Assembly (NCBI RefSeq): GCF_900104775.1
Contig: NZ_FNSA01000003.1
Span: forward strand, 4,588,001 to 4,652,000
DNA length: 64,000 nucleotides
From: Tsukamurella tyrosinosolvens
GTDB lineage: Bacteria > Actinomycetota > Actinomycetes > Mycobacteriales > Mycobacteriaceae
Direction of reading: 5' to 3'
Shown: positions 51,893-60,222 of the stretch, piece after piece
How positions within the stretch are numbered: the stretch's first letter is position 1
Layout of the letters: the number at the start of each line of letters is the position of its first letter
Notes under the pieces: model-generated
What the model was told of the DNA's origin: nothing
Database searches by the model: none
Seen by the model: the letters and a program-made list of their open reading frames with translations, nothing else
Position numbers and translations under genes: made by a program

Positions 51893-52767
51893 GCGACAAG
51901 ACCATGACCGCCGAGCAGGTGGTCGCCGAACTCGAGGACGGCATGACGCTGGGCATCGGCGGGTGGGGCTCGCGGCGCAAGCCGATGGCCCTGGTCCGCG
52001 CGATCCTGCGCTCCGACCTCCGGGACCTCACCGTGGTGTCCTACGGCGGGCCCGACGTGGGTCTGCTCGCAGCGGCGGGGAAGATCCGGAAGCTGGTCTT
52101 CGGCTTCGTCACCCTCGACACCGTGCCCATCGACCCGAACTTCGCGCGCGCCCGGCAGTCCGGCGCGATCGAGGTCGCGGAGTGGGACGAGGGGATGTTC
52201 GCCGCCGGCCTCAAGGCCGCGGTGCAGCGCCTGCCCTTCCAGCCGATCCGCGCGGGCCTCGGCTCGTCGGTCATGGACGTCAACCCCGACCTCCGCACCG
52301 TCGTCTCGCCCTACGCCGACGGCGAGGAGCTGGTCGCGGTTCCGGCGCTGCGCCTCGACGTCGCGCTCGTGCACATGAACCGCGCCGACGCGCGCGGCAA
52401 CGCCCAGTACCTGGGTCCCGATCCCTACTTCGACGACGACTTCGCGCTCGCTGCCGACCGCTGCTACGTCTCGTGCGAGCGGATCGTGCCGACCGAGGAA
52501 CTGGTGGCCGGCGGCCCCGTCCAGTCGTTGCTCATCAACCGCAGTGCCGTGACCGGCGTGGTCGAGACGCCGAACGGCGCGCACTTCACCACCGCCGTCC
52601 CGGACTACGGGCGCGACGAGAAGTTCCAGCGGCACTACGCCGCGAGCGCCAAGGACCCCGCCGCCTGGGCCGAGTTCGAGCAGCGGTTCCTCTCCGGCGA
52701 CGAGGCTCACTACCAGTCCCAGGTCGCGGCCTGGGCCTCCGAATCGGCTGCCCAGGAGGCGAAATGA
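51889..52767 (+). CDS. ipdA: IpdA, COCHEA-CoA hydrolase alpha subunit
   Basis: 292-residue CoA-transferase-fold protein resembling Rv3551. LEDGMTLGIGGWGSRRKPMA is the CoA-binding start, followed by LTVVSYGGPDVGLL, KLVFGFVTLD and PNFARARQSGAIEVAEWDEG. IpdA with IpdB opens COCHEA-CoA in steroid ring C/D catabolism by a retro-Claisen-type hydrolysis, without the CoA-transferase glutamate chemistry. Overlaps echA20 upstream and ipdB downstream by 4 nt, so the four-gene operon echA20-ipdABC is translationally coupled. Confidence 0.93.
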   Translation: MSDKTMTAEQVVAELEDGMTLGIGGWGSRRKPMALVRAILRSDLRDLTVVSYGGPDVGLLAAAGKIRKLVFGFVTLDTVPIDPNFARARQSGAIEVAEWDEGMFAAGLKAAVQRLPFQPIRAGLGSSVMDVNPDLRTVVSPYADGEELVAVPALRLDVALVHMNRADARGNAQYLGPDPYFDDDFALAADRCYVSCERIVPTEELVAGGPVQSLLINRSAVTGVVETPNGAHFTTAVPDYGRDEKFQRHYAASAKDPAAWAEFEQRFLSGDEAHYQSQVAAWASESAAQEAK

Positions 52768-53507
52768 CCGACATCACCCGCGCCGAGGTCTGCGTGACCG
52801 CGATCGCCGACCTGTTCCGCAGCGACGGCGAGATCACCGCCAGCCCGATGGGGCTGATCCCGTCGCTCGGCGGGCGCCTCGCCCGGCTCACCTTCGCGCC
52901 CGACCTGCTGCTCTCGGACGGTGAGGCCTACCTCATCGCCGACGCCGCGAACCCGTCCGCGGGCATCGAGGGCTGGCAGCCCTTCAAGAAGGTGCTCGAC
53001 GTCGTCGTCCCGAACGGCAAGCGCCACGTCATCATGGGCGCCAGCCAGATCGACCGGTACGGCAACCAGAACATCTCCGCCATCGGTGAGCACCGCGCAC
53101 CGTCGCGCCAGTTGCTCGGGGTGCGCGGCGGGCCCGGCAACACCGTGAACAACCGCACCTCGTACTGGATCCCGAAGCACTCGACGCGGGTCTTCGTGGA
53201 GTCGGTCGACGTCGTCAGCGGCGTCGGCTACGACCGCGCCCACGCGGCGGGGCCGTCGGCGTCGCGGTTCCACGACATCCACCGTGTGGTCACCGATCTC
53301 GCCGTGCTGGGCTTCGGCGACGACGGGGCGATGACGCTCCTGTCCGTGCACCCGGGCGTCACCGCGGACCAGGTCCGGGAGGCCACCGGGTTCGCCCTGG
53401 CCGGCACCGACGTTCCCGAGACGCGGGTGCCGACCGCCGAGGAGCTCGACCTCATCCGCACGGTGGTGGACCCGAAGGGGCTGCGCAGCAAGGAGGTCCC
53501 GGCATGA
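52764..53507 (+). CDS. ipdB: IpdB, COCHEA-CoA hydrolase beta subunit
   Basis: 247 residues resembling Rv3552. SPMGLIPSLGGRLARLTFAP, IEGWQPFKKVLDVVVPNGKR, IMGASQIDRYGNQNISAIGE and the VRGGPGNTVNNRTSYWIPKH segment are diagnostic of IpdB. It forms the heterotetramer with IpdA and supplies part of the active site. The glutamate used by true CoA-transferases is not expected to act as nucleophile here. ATGA overlap at both ends. Confidence 0.93.
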   Translation: MTDITRAEVCVTAIADLFRSDGEITASPMGLIPSLGGRLARLTFAPDLLLSDGEAYLIADAANPSAGIEGWQPFKKVLDVVVPNGKRHVIMGASQIDRYGNQNISAIGEHRAPSRQLLGVRGGPGNTVNNRTSYWIPKHSTRVFVESVDVVSGVGYDRAHAAGPSASRFHDIHRVVTDLAVLGFGDDGAMTLLSVHPGVTADQVREATGFALAGTDVPETRVPTAEELDLIRTVVDPKGLRSKEVPA

Positions 53508-54562
53508 CGCTGCGGACCCGCTTCACCGAACTGGTCGGGGTGGAGCACCCCGTCGTGCAGACCGGCATGGGCTGGGTCTCCGGCGCCCACCTGACCGCGG
53601 CCACCGCGAACGCGGGCGGCCTCGGGATCCTGGCGTCCGCCACCATGACGTACCCCGAGCTCGAGGCCGCGATCCACAAGACCAAGGAGCGCACCGACAA
53701 GCCCTTCGGCGTGAACCTCCGCGCCGACGCGGAGGACGCGCCGCAGCGGGTGGACCTGCTCATCCGCGAGGGGGTGAAGGTGGCCTCGTTCGCGCTCGCC
53801 CCGAAGCCGGACATGATCGGCAAGCTCAAGGACGCCGGGCTCGCGGTGATCCCGTCGGTCGGCGCGGCCCGGCACGCGGAGAAGGTCGCCTCGTGGGGCG
53901 CCGACGCCGTGATCGTGCAGGGCGGTGAGGGCGGCGGCCACACCGGCGGCGTCGCCACCACGCTGCTCCTGCCGTCGGTCCTCGATGCCGTGGACATCCC
54001 GGTCGTCGCCGCCGGCGGCTTCTTCGACGGCCGCGGCCTCGCCGCGGCGCTCGCCTACGGCGCCGCCGGCGTCGCCATGGGCACCCGTTTCCTGCTCACG
54101 CGCGACAGCCGGGTCCCCGAATCCGTGAAGGCCGAGTACCTGCAGCGCGGGCTCGGTGACACGGTCGTCACCACCAAGGTCGACGGGATGCCGCACCGGG
54201 TCCTGCGCACCGCCCTGGTGGACGCCCTCGAGCGCTCGCACGGCGTGTCCACGCTCGCGCACGCGGCCGTGAACACCGTCCGCTTCCAGGCCCTCACGGG
54301 CGTTTCGTGGAAGGGCCTCGTGAGCGAGGGGCTGGCCATGAAGAAGGGCGGCGACCGCACGTGGAGCCAGCTCATGATGTCGGCGAACACGCCGATGCTG
54401 CTGCGCGCCGGACTCGTCGAGGGCAACACCGACGCCGGCGTCCTCGCCTCGGGCCAGGTGGCCGGCATCATCGACGACCTCCCGACGGTGGCCGAGCTCA
54501 TCGAGCGGATCGTCGCCGAGGCGGAGCAGCGGCTCGACGAACTCGCGCGGCTGCGCGCCTGA
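53504..54562 (+). CDS. ipdC: IpdC flavin-dependent dehydrogenase
   Basis: 352-residue FMN TIM-barrel of the nitronate-monooxygenase superfamily resembling Rv3553. TRFTELVGVEHPVVQTGMGW at the N-terminus, VIVQGGEGGGHTGGVATTLLLP and VVAAGGFFDGRGLAAALAYGA, then MGTRFLLTRDSRVPESVKAE. IpdC oxidises the 5-hydroxy-HIC-CoA intermediate before ring opening. Last gene of the KstR2-type operon; two hairpins follow before the convergent porin gene. Confidence 0.92.
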   Translation: MTLRTRFTELVGVEHPVVQTGMGWVSGAHLTAATANAGGLGILASATMTYPELEAAIHKTKERTDKPFGVNLRADAEDAPQRVDLLIREGVKVASFALAPKPDMIGKLKDAGLAVIPSVGAARHAEKVASWGADAVIVQGGEGGGHTGGVATTLLLPSVLDAVDIPVVAAGGFFDGRGLAAALAYGAAGVAMGTRFLLTRDSRVPESVKAEYLQRGLGDTVVTTKVDGMPHRVLRTALVDALERSHGVSTLAHAAVNTVRFQALTGVSWKGLVSEGLAMKKGGDRTWSQLMMSANTPMLLRAGLVEGNTDAGVLASGQVAGIIDDLPTVAELIERIVAEAEQRLDELARLRA

Positions 54563-54566
54563 ACCC

Positions 54567-54596
54567 GTCCCCGGCCATGGCGTCGCGGCCGGGGAC
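54567..54596. terminator. Terminator hairpin 1 after ipdC
   Basis: GTCCCCGGCC (54567-54576) and GGCCGGGGAC (54587-54596), 10-bp perfect stem and 10-nt loop, 4 nt after the ipdC stop. Confidence 0.75.
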
Positions 54597-54604
54597 AGGG
54601 ACGC

Positions 54605-54645
54605 GGGCCGGCGGCGGATTCTGCGGAGGATCCCGCCGCCGGCCC
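54605..54645. terminator. Terminator hairpin 2 between ipdC and the porin gene
   Basis: GGGCCGGCGGCGG (54605-54617) and CCGCCGCCGGCCC (54633-54645), 13-bp perfect stem, 15-nt loop, followed by CCTTCTC; 10 nt from the end of the convergent gene. Confidence 0.78.
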
Positions 54646-54655
54646 CTTCTCACCC

Positions 54656-55348
54656 TCAGGCGAAGCGCATGACCTCGCTGTACACGGTCTTGGAATCGTC
54701 GAACGTCCGCGACGACACCTTCAGCGTCGCGTACGCCACCGCGTCGACGCTGCCGATGCAGCCCTCGATGCTGACCCGCTTCTCACCGAAGCGCACGCCG
54801 AAGGCCTCGTCCGCCTTCGGCTTCTGGATCTCCTTGGTCCCCACGGGGAGGTAGACGATGGCACCCGGCGCCGTCTTGATGACCTGATTCTGGGTCAGGC
54901 CCAGCGACCCGCCGACACCGACGAGCGCGGCGCCCGCCGCAGGGATGCTCCCCGCGAGCGCTCCGGCGGCGCCGATGGTCTGGTTGCTCCCGATCCACGA
55001 CTCGAATCCACCGTCCTTGACCCCGCACGCGACGACGTAGCCGACCTCGACCGAGGCGGCTTCGGCGCCGGCGCCGCTCGCCAGGATCGTCGCCTCCGCC
55101 TTGCCGTCGACGTACGCGAGGCGCGACTTGTTGTCGCCCGCGAGCGGCGGGAACAGCTTCGCCTTGAGGTCCTTGAGGGCGATCTTCGCCCGCAGGCCCT
55201 CGGGCGAGCTCAGGTTCTGGGTCGCGCCCTTCACCGGCCCGGACGGGTTCTGCGGGGTGATCTGCGCGGTGGCCTGACCGGCGACGGCCGCCGACATCAT
55301 CGCGGTCGCCATGACCGCCCCCGCTGCAACGACGCTGATACGTCTCAC
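54656..55348 (-). CDS. MspA-family outer-membrane porin
   Basis: 230 residues from GTG 55348 with AAGGAG upstream. A Sec signal peptide (RRISVVAAGAVMATAMMSAA, cleavage near ATA-QIT) precedes the mature beta-rich protein. Features of the MspA family are LSSPEGLRAKIALKDLK, VEVGYVVACGVKDGGFESW, the APGAIVYLPVGTKE segment and the C-terminal VSIEGCIGSVDAVAYATLKV. It should form an octameric pore in the mycolic-acid outer membrane. Its site between the ipd and kstR2 blocks suggests, but does not prove, a role in uptake of sterols or other hydrophobic nutrients. Confidence 0.82.
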   Translation of the reverse strand: MRRISVVAAGAVMATAMMSAAVAGQATAQITPQNPSGPVKGATQNLSSPEGLRAKIALKDLKAKLFPPLAGDNKSRLAYVDGKAEATILASGAGAEAASVEVGYVVACGVKDGGFESWIGSNQTIGAAGALAGSIPAAGAALVGVGGSLGLTQNQVIKTAPGAIVYLPVGTKEIQKPKADEAFGVRFGEKRVSIEGCIGSVDAVAYATLKVSSRTFDDSKTVYSEVMRFA

Positions 55349-55711
55349 TGTTCGACTCCTTCATGTCCAACTCGATCGAGTTGCCCCACCGAAGCACTTC
55401 GACGGAATATTCACCAACCCGAATCATCCCCAGTGCCGAACCTTGCGACAGAAGCGCGCTGTCCGCGACGATTCTGCGACAAACTTCACGCAATCGACAT
55501 CCTCGGCAGACATCGCCTACTGCGGCGGTGTGCTGCATGTTTACCTTCGTCCCGAGAGAACACCTGCTCACTTCGATGAGGCGCACTCAGGCGACTCCCA
55601 GTGACAACCGATACCCCCTCGATCCTGCGGCAACGGTGTTGCGCTGGCGAGCAACGCAGGTAACCCGGGTATAGTCACTTTGCTATCCCGCATAGAACGA
55701 GGGGGTTTCCT
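55349..55711. promoter_or_regulatory. Divergent intergenic region between porin and response regulator
   Basis: 363 bp without a gene and clearly less GC-rich than its surroundings. TATAGT (55670-55675) is a good -10 for the response regulator, with the start 36 nt downstream and GAGGGGG as ribosome site. Porin side: AAGGAG only. No KstR or KstR2 box was seen here. Confidence 0.6.
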
Positions 55712-56410
55712 GTGCAGATCCTGTTCCTCACGCCGCCGGCGGGGAACCAGGCGCGACGAGGCGCCGACGCCCTCCGCATGCTCGGACATCAGGTCACGGA
55801 GTCGACACTGTCGTCGCCGGCCGCCGCCCCGGCGCTCGCAGCCGCGGACGCCGTCGTCGTCGCCTCCGACGGCGCGGCCGGCACCGACGCGTGTCGCGAG
55901 GTCCGACGGGCGACCGGCGCCCCGCTGCTGGTCCTCGCCTCGCGGCACGACGAGGTCGACACCATCACCGATCTCGCGGTCGGCGCGGACGACGTCGTGG
56001 CACTTCCTGTGTCGGCGCGCGAGATCGACGCGCGCCTGCGCGCGATCCTGAGGCGGTCGCGGACCACCGGTTCCGCGTGCACGCTGAGCTGCGGCACCCA
56101 CGAGGCGTCCGGATCCGAGATCGTCGTCGAGCCCAGCGGCCTCCGCATCGACGCCCGCCGGCAGACGGTCACTCGCGAGGGCGAGCAGATCCCCCTCACC
56201 GCCACCGAGTTCCGGCTCCTGATCGCGCTCGCGGAGCGGCGCGGCGTGCCCCAGTCGCGCGAGTCGTTGCTGACTCTCGCGTGGGGGCACGGTTTCCACG
56301 GCAAGTCACGGATCGTGGACAACGCGGTCCAACGCCTGCGCGGGAAGATCGATACCCCGGCGTGGCGCCACGTGCACAGCGTCCGGGGATTCGGCTACGT
56401 GCTCCGCTAG
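55712..56410 (+). CDS. OmpR-type response regulator with degenerate receiver
   Basis: 232 residues from GTG 55712. A C-terminal OmpR/PhoB winged helix (LTATEFRLLIALAERRGVPQ, then SRIVDNAVQRLRGKID and VRGFGYVLR) is intact. The N-terminal receiver fold is recognisable (ILFLTPPAG, VVVASDGAAGTDACREVRRA, LLVLASRHDE, LAVGADDVVALPVSAREIDA), but the phosphoacceptor Asp position after VVV is Ala/Ser and the conserved Lys before Pro is Leu. It is thus probably phosphorylation-independent; no histidine kinase lies nearby. Its end overlaps the convergent fadA6 stop by 4 nt. Targets unknown, maybe the porin gene. Confidence 0.82.
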   Translation: MQILFLTPPAGNQARRGADALRMLGHQVTESTLSSPAAAPALAAADAVVVASDGAAGTDACREVRRATGAPLLVLASRHDEVDTITDLAVGADDVVALPVSAREIDARLRAILRRSRTTGSACTLSCGTHEASGSEIVVEPSGLRIDARRQTVTREGEQIPLTATEFRLLIALAERRGVPQSRESLLTLAWGHGFHGKSRIVDNAVQRLRGKIDTPAWRHVHSVRGFGYVLR

Positions 56411-57570
56411 ATCCGCTCGATGATCGTGACGTTGGCGGTGCCGCCGCCCTCGCACATCGTCTGGAGTCCGTACCGGCCACCCCGCCGTTCGAGCTCGTGC
56501 AGCAGGGTGGTCATGAGCTTGGCGCCGGTGGCGCCGAGCGGGTGACCCAGGGCGATGCCGCCGCCGTTGACGTTGACCTTCTCGTGCGGGATTCCGAGCT
56601 CGTCCATCCATGCCAGCGGTACGGAGGCGAAGGCCTCGTTGCACTCGAAGAGATCGATGTCGTCCACCGTGAGCCCCGTCTTCTGCAGCGCGTACAGCGT
56701 GGCCGGGATCGGACCGGTGAGCATCCACACCGGGTCCGCGGCGCGGACCGAGATGTGGTGGATCCGTGCCCGGGGTCGCAGCCCGTGGCGCTGCACGAAG
56801 TCCGCCGACGCCACCATGACGGCGGCCGCACCGTCGGCGATCTGGCTGGCGACGGCGGCGGTGATGGCGGATCCCTCGGCGAGCGGCGCGAGTCCCGCCA
56901 TCTTCTCCAGCGTCGTTCCCCGACGGGGCGTCTCGTCGGCCGCGAAGTCCTCCACCGGGGCGATCTCCGCGGCGAACCGGCCCTCGTCGATCGCGGCGAT
57001 CGCCCGCTCGTGGCTGGCGAGCGCGAACTCCTCCATCCGGGTGCGGGAGACGCCCCACTTGGTGGCGATCATGTCGGCGCTGGTGAACTGGGAGACCTCG
57101 ACGTCGCCGTAGCGCTCGCGCCAGCCGACCGAACCGGAGAACGGGTCGTCGAAGCCGTACTCGCGGCCGGCGAGCATGGCGGCGCTGATGGGGATCGCGC
57201 TCATGTTCTGCACGCCCGCGGCGACCACCGCGTCGGCGGTACCGGAGAGGATCGCCTGCGCCGCGAAGTGGACCGACTGCTGGCTCGAACCGCACTGCCG
57301 GTCGACGGTGACCCCGGGGACGTGCTCGGGCAGGCCGGCGGCGAGCCAGGAGGTCCGGGCGATGTTCCCCGACTGCGGGCCGATGGTGTCGCAGCAGCCC
57401 ATGATCACGTCGTCGACGAGCTCCGGGTCGACGCCGGAGCGCAGGACCGAGGCGCGCAGGACGTGCGCGCCCAGGTCCGCGGAATGCACCGTCGACAGCG
57501 ATCCGCCGCGCTTGCCGGACGGGGTGCGGACGGCGTCGAGGATGTAGGCGCCGGGGGCGAGGTCGGTCAT
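56407..57570 (-). CDS. fadA6: FadA6 thiolase (ring C/D catabolism)
   Basis: 387-residue thiolase resembling Rv3556c. ILDAVRTPSGKRGGSLSTVH, nucleophile Cys93 in VDRQCGSSQQSV, NVNGGGIALGHPLGATGAKL with the catalytic His, and MCEGGGTANVTIIERI with the second Cys. It cleaves the beta-keto thioester formed after ring opening by IpdAB. ATG 57570 overlaps the kstR2 stop by 4 nt; it is the last gene of the minus-strand operon fadE30-ipdF-kstR2-fadA6. Confidence 0.92.
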   Translation of the reverse strand: MTDLAPGAYILDAVRTPSGKRGGSLSTVHSADLGAHVLRASVLRSGVDPELVDDVIMGCCDTIGPQSGNIARTSWLAAGLPEHVPGVTVDRQCGSSQQSVHFAAQAILSGTADAVVAAGVQNMSAIPISAAMLAGREYGFDDPFSGSVGWRERYGDVEVSQFTSADMIATKWGVSRTRMEEFALASHERAIAAIDEGRFAAEIAPVEDFAADETPRRGTTLEKMAGLAPLAEGSAITAAVASQIADGAAAVMVASADFVQRHGLRPRARIHHISVRAADPVWMLTGPIPATLYALQKTGLTVDDIDLFECNEAFASVPLAWMDELGIPHEKVNVNGGGIALGHPLGATGAKLMTTLLHELERRGGRYGLQTMCEGGGTANVTIIERI

Positions 57571-58172
57571 GGCTGCTCCTTCTCGGGGCTGGCGATCCCG
57601 TGCTCGAGGATCGTGAGGTACTGGTCGGCGACCGCGCCCACGGGCAGTTGCCCGCCGGGCCGGTACCAGCGGACCGCGACCCAGACGGTGTCGCGGAGGA
57701 AGCGGTAGGTGACATCGACGTCGAGATCCGCACGGAAGTCGCCGGATTCGATGCCGCGGGTGATGATGCCGCGCCACATGGAGCGGAACTCCTGCAGGAA
57801 GTCGGCGATGTAGGCGAAGCGCTCCTGCTGCGCGAGCCCGCGGGCCTCCGCCTGGTAGATCGCGACGGCGTCGGGGCGCGCGTCGATCGCGGCGAAGGAG
57901 GCGATGACGCAGCCGCGCAGCTGTTCCCGCGGCGCGTCGGCGGCGGCGAGGACGGCGCGGTACTCACCGAAGAGCCGGTCGAGGAAGTCCCGCAGGACCT
58001 CGTCGAGCATCGTCTCCTTGGAGTCGAAGTGGTGGTAGAGGCTGCCCGAGAGGATGCCCGCGGCGTCGGCGATGTCGCGCACCGTCGTCGCGCGGTAGCC
58101 GTTCTCAGCGAACAGCTTCGCGCTCAGGGCGAGGACCTCCGCGCGCCGCGCGGAGGGGTCCGGCTTAGGCAT
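57567..58172 (-). CDS. kstR2: KstR2, TetR-family repressor of ring C/D genes
   Basis: 201 residues resembling Rv3557c. The HTH is in ATTVRDIADAAGILSGSLYHHFDSKE (about residues 28-53); the ligand domain ends with DVTYRFLRDTVWVAVRWYRP, a KstR2 signature. KstR2 releases DNA on binding HIP-CoA, the product of FadD3. It is encoded within the operon it would control: the fadE30 promoter has KstR2-type operators at 60127-60150 and 60191-60204. It overlaps ipdF by 8 nt and fadA6 by 4 nt. Confidence 0.93.
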   Translation of the reverse strand: MPKPDPSARRAEVLALSAKLFAENGYRATTVRDIADAAGILSGSLYHHFDSKETMLDEVLRDFLDRLFGEYRAVLAAADAPREQLRGCVIASFAAIDARPDAVAIYQAEARGLAQQERFAYIADFLQEFRSMWRGIITRGIESGDFRADLDVDVTYRFLRDTVWVAVRWYRPGGQLPVGAVADQYLTILEHGIASPEKEQP

Positions 58173-58953
58173 GCTGACTGCTCACCGAGACCACCTCACC
58201 GGTCATGTAGGAACTGTAGTCGGAGGCCAGGAACACGATCACGTTCGCGACCTCCCAGGGCTCGGCGGCGCGACCGAAGACCTCGCGGCGCGAGAGTTCA
58301 TCGAGCAGTTCGTCGGAGGTGACCTTCGCGAGGAAGGCGTGCATGGCGATGCTCGGCGAGACGGCGTTGATCCGTACGCCGTGCGGCGCGGCGTCGACGG
58401 CCGAGCACCGGGTGAGCGCCATGACGCCCGCCTTCGCGGCGGCGTAGTGCGCCTGCTCGGCCTGGGCGCGCCAGCCGATCACCGAGGCGTTGTTGACGAT
58501 GACGCCGCCCCCGCCCTGCGCGATGAAGCGATTGATCGCGGCTCGGGTGGCGCGAAAGGTGCCCGTGAGCGTCACGTCCAGCACGCGGGACCACTGCTCG
58601 TCGGTCATGTCCTGCACGGCGACGCTGCCGCCGAGGCCGGCGTTGTTGACCAGCACGTCGATCCGGCCGTACCGCTCGGCGGCACCCTCGAGCAACGCCT
58701 GCACCTGTTCCTCGACGGTCACGTCGCAGGTGATCGCGTGCACGCGGTCGCCGAACTCCTCGGCGAGCTCGTCGCGCTTCTCCCCCAGGCGGCGCTCGTG
58801 CCAGTCCGAGACGACGACGCGGGCGCCCTCCTCGAGGCAGCGACGTGCGGTGGCGGAACCGATGCCGGTGCCGGCGGCCGCGGTGACGACGACGACCTTG
58901 TCCTCGACGAGGTTGCGTCCCTGGGGGTACGGGGGTGCGGGGATGGCGCTCAC
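58165..58953 (-). CDS. ipdF: IpdF, hydroxy-HIP-CoA dehydrogenase (SDR)
   Basis: 262-residue SDR resembling Rv3559c. VVVVTAAAGTGIGSATARRC (variant glycine motif), NNAGLGGSVAVQDMTDEQW, NNASVIGWRAQAEQAHYAAA with YxxxK (YAAAK), and YMTGEVVSVSSQHA at the end. It oxidises/reduces 5-hydroxy-HIP-CoA in ring C/D degradation. GTG 58953 overlaps the fadE30 stop by 4 nt. Second gene of the KstR2-autoregulated operon. Confidence 0.9.
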   Translation of the reverse strand: MSAIPAPPYPQGRNLVEDKVVVVTAAAGTGIGSATARRCLEEGARVVVSDWHERRLGEKRDELAEEFGDRVHAITCDVTVEEQVQALLEGAAERYGRIDVLVNNAGLGGSVAVQDMTDEQWSRVLDVTLTGTFRATRAAINRFIAQGGGGVIVNNASVIGWRAQAEQAHYAAAKAGVMALTRCSAVDAAPHGVRINAVSPSIAMHAFLAKVTSDELLDELSRREVFGRAAEPWEVANVIVFLASDYSSYMTGEVVSVSSQHA

Positions 58954-60110
58954 GGGCGGGCCTCTCTCGGCAGGCCGAGCACGCGCTCGGCGATGATGTT
59001 GCGCTGGATCTCGTTCGAGCCGCCGTAGATCGTGTCGGCCCGGGTGAACAGGTACAGGCGCTGCCAGTCGTCGAGCTCGGGGTCCGCGAGCAGCCCGGCG
59101 GCACCGCGCACCGTCATCGCGATCTCGCCGAGCCGGCGGTGCCAATTGGCCCACAGCAGCTTCGCGACCTCGGCGGTGCCCGTCTCGGCGGAGCCGAGCG
59201 TGCGCAGCGCGTGCGCCCGCATGACGTCGAGCTCGGTCCACGCGCGACGGAGGGCGTCGGCGACCTCGGGGCGGTCGGCGGCGCCGCTGTCGAGGGCGAG
59301 GTCGGTGAGAGCCTGCAGCTCACGGCGGAAGCCGATCTGCTGGCCGAGGGTGGCGACGCCGCGCTCGAAGGCGAGCGTGCCCATGGCGACGCGCCAGCCC
59401 TCGCCGGGCGCGCCGACCACGTTGGCGGCGGCGGTGCGGGCACCGTCGAAGAAGACCTCGTTGAACTCCGAGGTGCCGGTGAGCTGGACGATCGGCCGGA
59501 CCTCGACGCCCGGCTGGTCCATGGGGACGAGTAGGTAGGACAGGCCCTTGTGCCGGGCGGAGCCGGGGTCGGTGCGGGCGACCACGAAGCACCAGTCGGC
59601 GACGTGTGCGAGCGAGGTCCAGACCTTCTGGCCGGAGATCACCCACTCGTCGCCCTCCAGGCGCGCGGTGGTGCTGACGTTCGCGAGGTCGGAGCCGGCG
59701 CCGGGCTCGGAGTAGCCCTGGCACCACAGCTCGCGGACGTCACGGATGGCGGGCAGGAAGCGGGCCTTCTGCTCGTCGGTGCCGAAGGCGATGAGCGTGG
59801 GCCCCAGCAGTTCCTGTCCGAGGTGGGAGACCTTGGCGGGCGCGCCCGCGCGGGCGTACTCCTCGTGGAAGATCACCTGCTGCGCGAGCGACGCTCCGCC
59901 GCCGCCGTTCTCGGCCGGCCAGCCGATGCAATTCAGTCCGGCGGCGGCCAGGTGGCGCTCCCACGCGACGCGCTCGTCGAAGAACTCGTGCTCGCGACCC
60001 GGGCCGCCCGCGCCCCGGAGACCGGCGAACTCACCGGACAGGTTGGTCGCCAGCCAGTCGCGGATCCGCGTCCGGAATTCCGCGTCCGTCTCGCCGCTCG
60101 CCGTGCCCAC
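58950..60110 (-). CDS. fadE30: FadE30 acyl-CoA dehydrogenase
   Basis: 386-residue acyl-CoA dehydrogenase resembling Rv3560c, which introduces a double bond in the HIP-CoA propionyl chain. LWCQGYSEPGAGSDLANVST, QLTGTSEFNEVFFDGARTA, FERGVATLGQQIGFRREL and the C-terminal DTIYGGSNEIQRNIIAERVL are diagnostic. GTG 60110 was chosen because it gives the family length and follows GAAGGGAG; earlier GTG/TTG starts at 60131 and 60134 would lie inside the KstR2 operator. Divergent from fadD3. First gene of the operon with ipdF, kstR2 and fadA6. Confidence 0.92.
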   Translation of the reverse strand: MGTASGETDAEFRTRIRDWLATNLSGEFAGLRGAGGPGREHEFFDERVAWERHLAAAGLNCIGWPAENGGGGASLAQQVIFHEEYARAGAPAKVSHLGQELLGPTLIAFGTDEQKARFLPAIRDVRELWCQGYSEPGAGSDLANVSTTARLEGDEWVISGQKVWTSLAHVADWCFVVARTDPGSARHKGLSYLLVPMDQPGVEVRPIVQLTGTSEFNEVFFDGARTAAANVVGAPGEGWRVAMGTLAFERGVATLGQQIGFRRELQALTDLALDSGAADRPEVADALRRAWTELDVMRAHALRTLGSAETGTAEVAKLLWANWHRRLGEIAMTVRGAAGLLADPELDDWQRLYLFTRADTIYGGSNEIQRNIIAERVLGLPREARP

Positions 60111-60126
60111 GGCACTCCCTTCGCCA

Positions 60127-60150
60127 TCCACCAAGCAGTTGCTTGGTGGA
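60127..60150. promoter_or_regulatory. KstR2-type operator of fadE30
   Basis: Perfect 11-bp arms TCCACCAAGCA and TGCTTGGTGGA around a central GT; core ACCAAGCAGTTGCT differs from AnCAAGnnCTTGnT at one position. It ends 16 nt upstream of the chosen fadE30 start. Confidence 0.85.
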
Positions 60151-60177
60151 ATCAGGTTACACAGACTCGACTCGCAC

Positions 60178-60191
60178 TGTAACGTGTTCTA
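60178..60191. promoter_or_regulatory. KstR box in the fadE30/fadD3 promoter
   Basis: TGTAACGTGTTCTA fits TnnAACnnGTTnnA exactly and touches the KstR2 site that starts at 60191 (they share one base). Confidence 0.6.
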
Positions 60192-60204
60192 CCAAGCACT
60201 TGCT
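60191..60204. promoter_or_regulatory. KstR2 operator of fadD3
   Basis: ACCAAGCACTTGCT fits the KstR2 motif AnCAAGnnCTTGnT exactly; 18 nt upstream of the fadD3 ATG. Confidence 0.88.
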
Positions 60205-60222
60205 AGGCAGAAGGGTTTGCGC

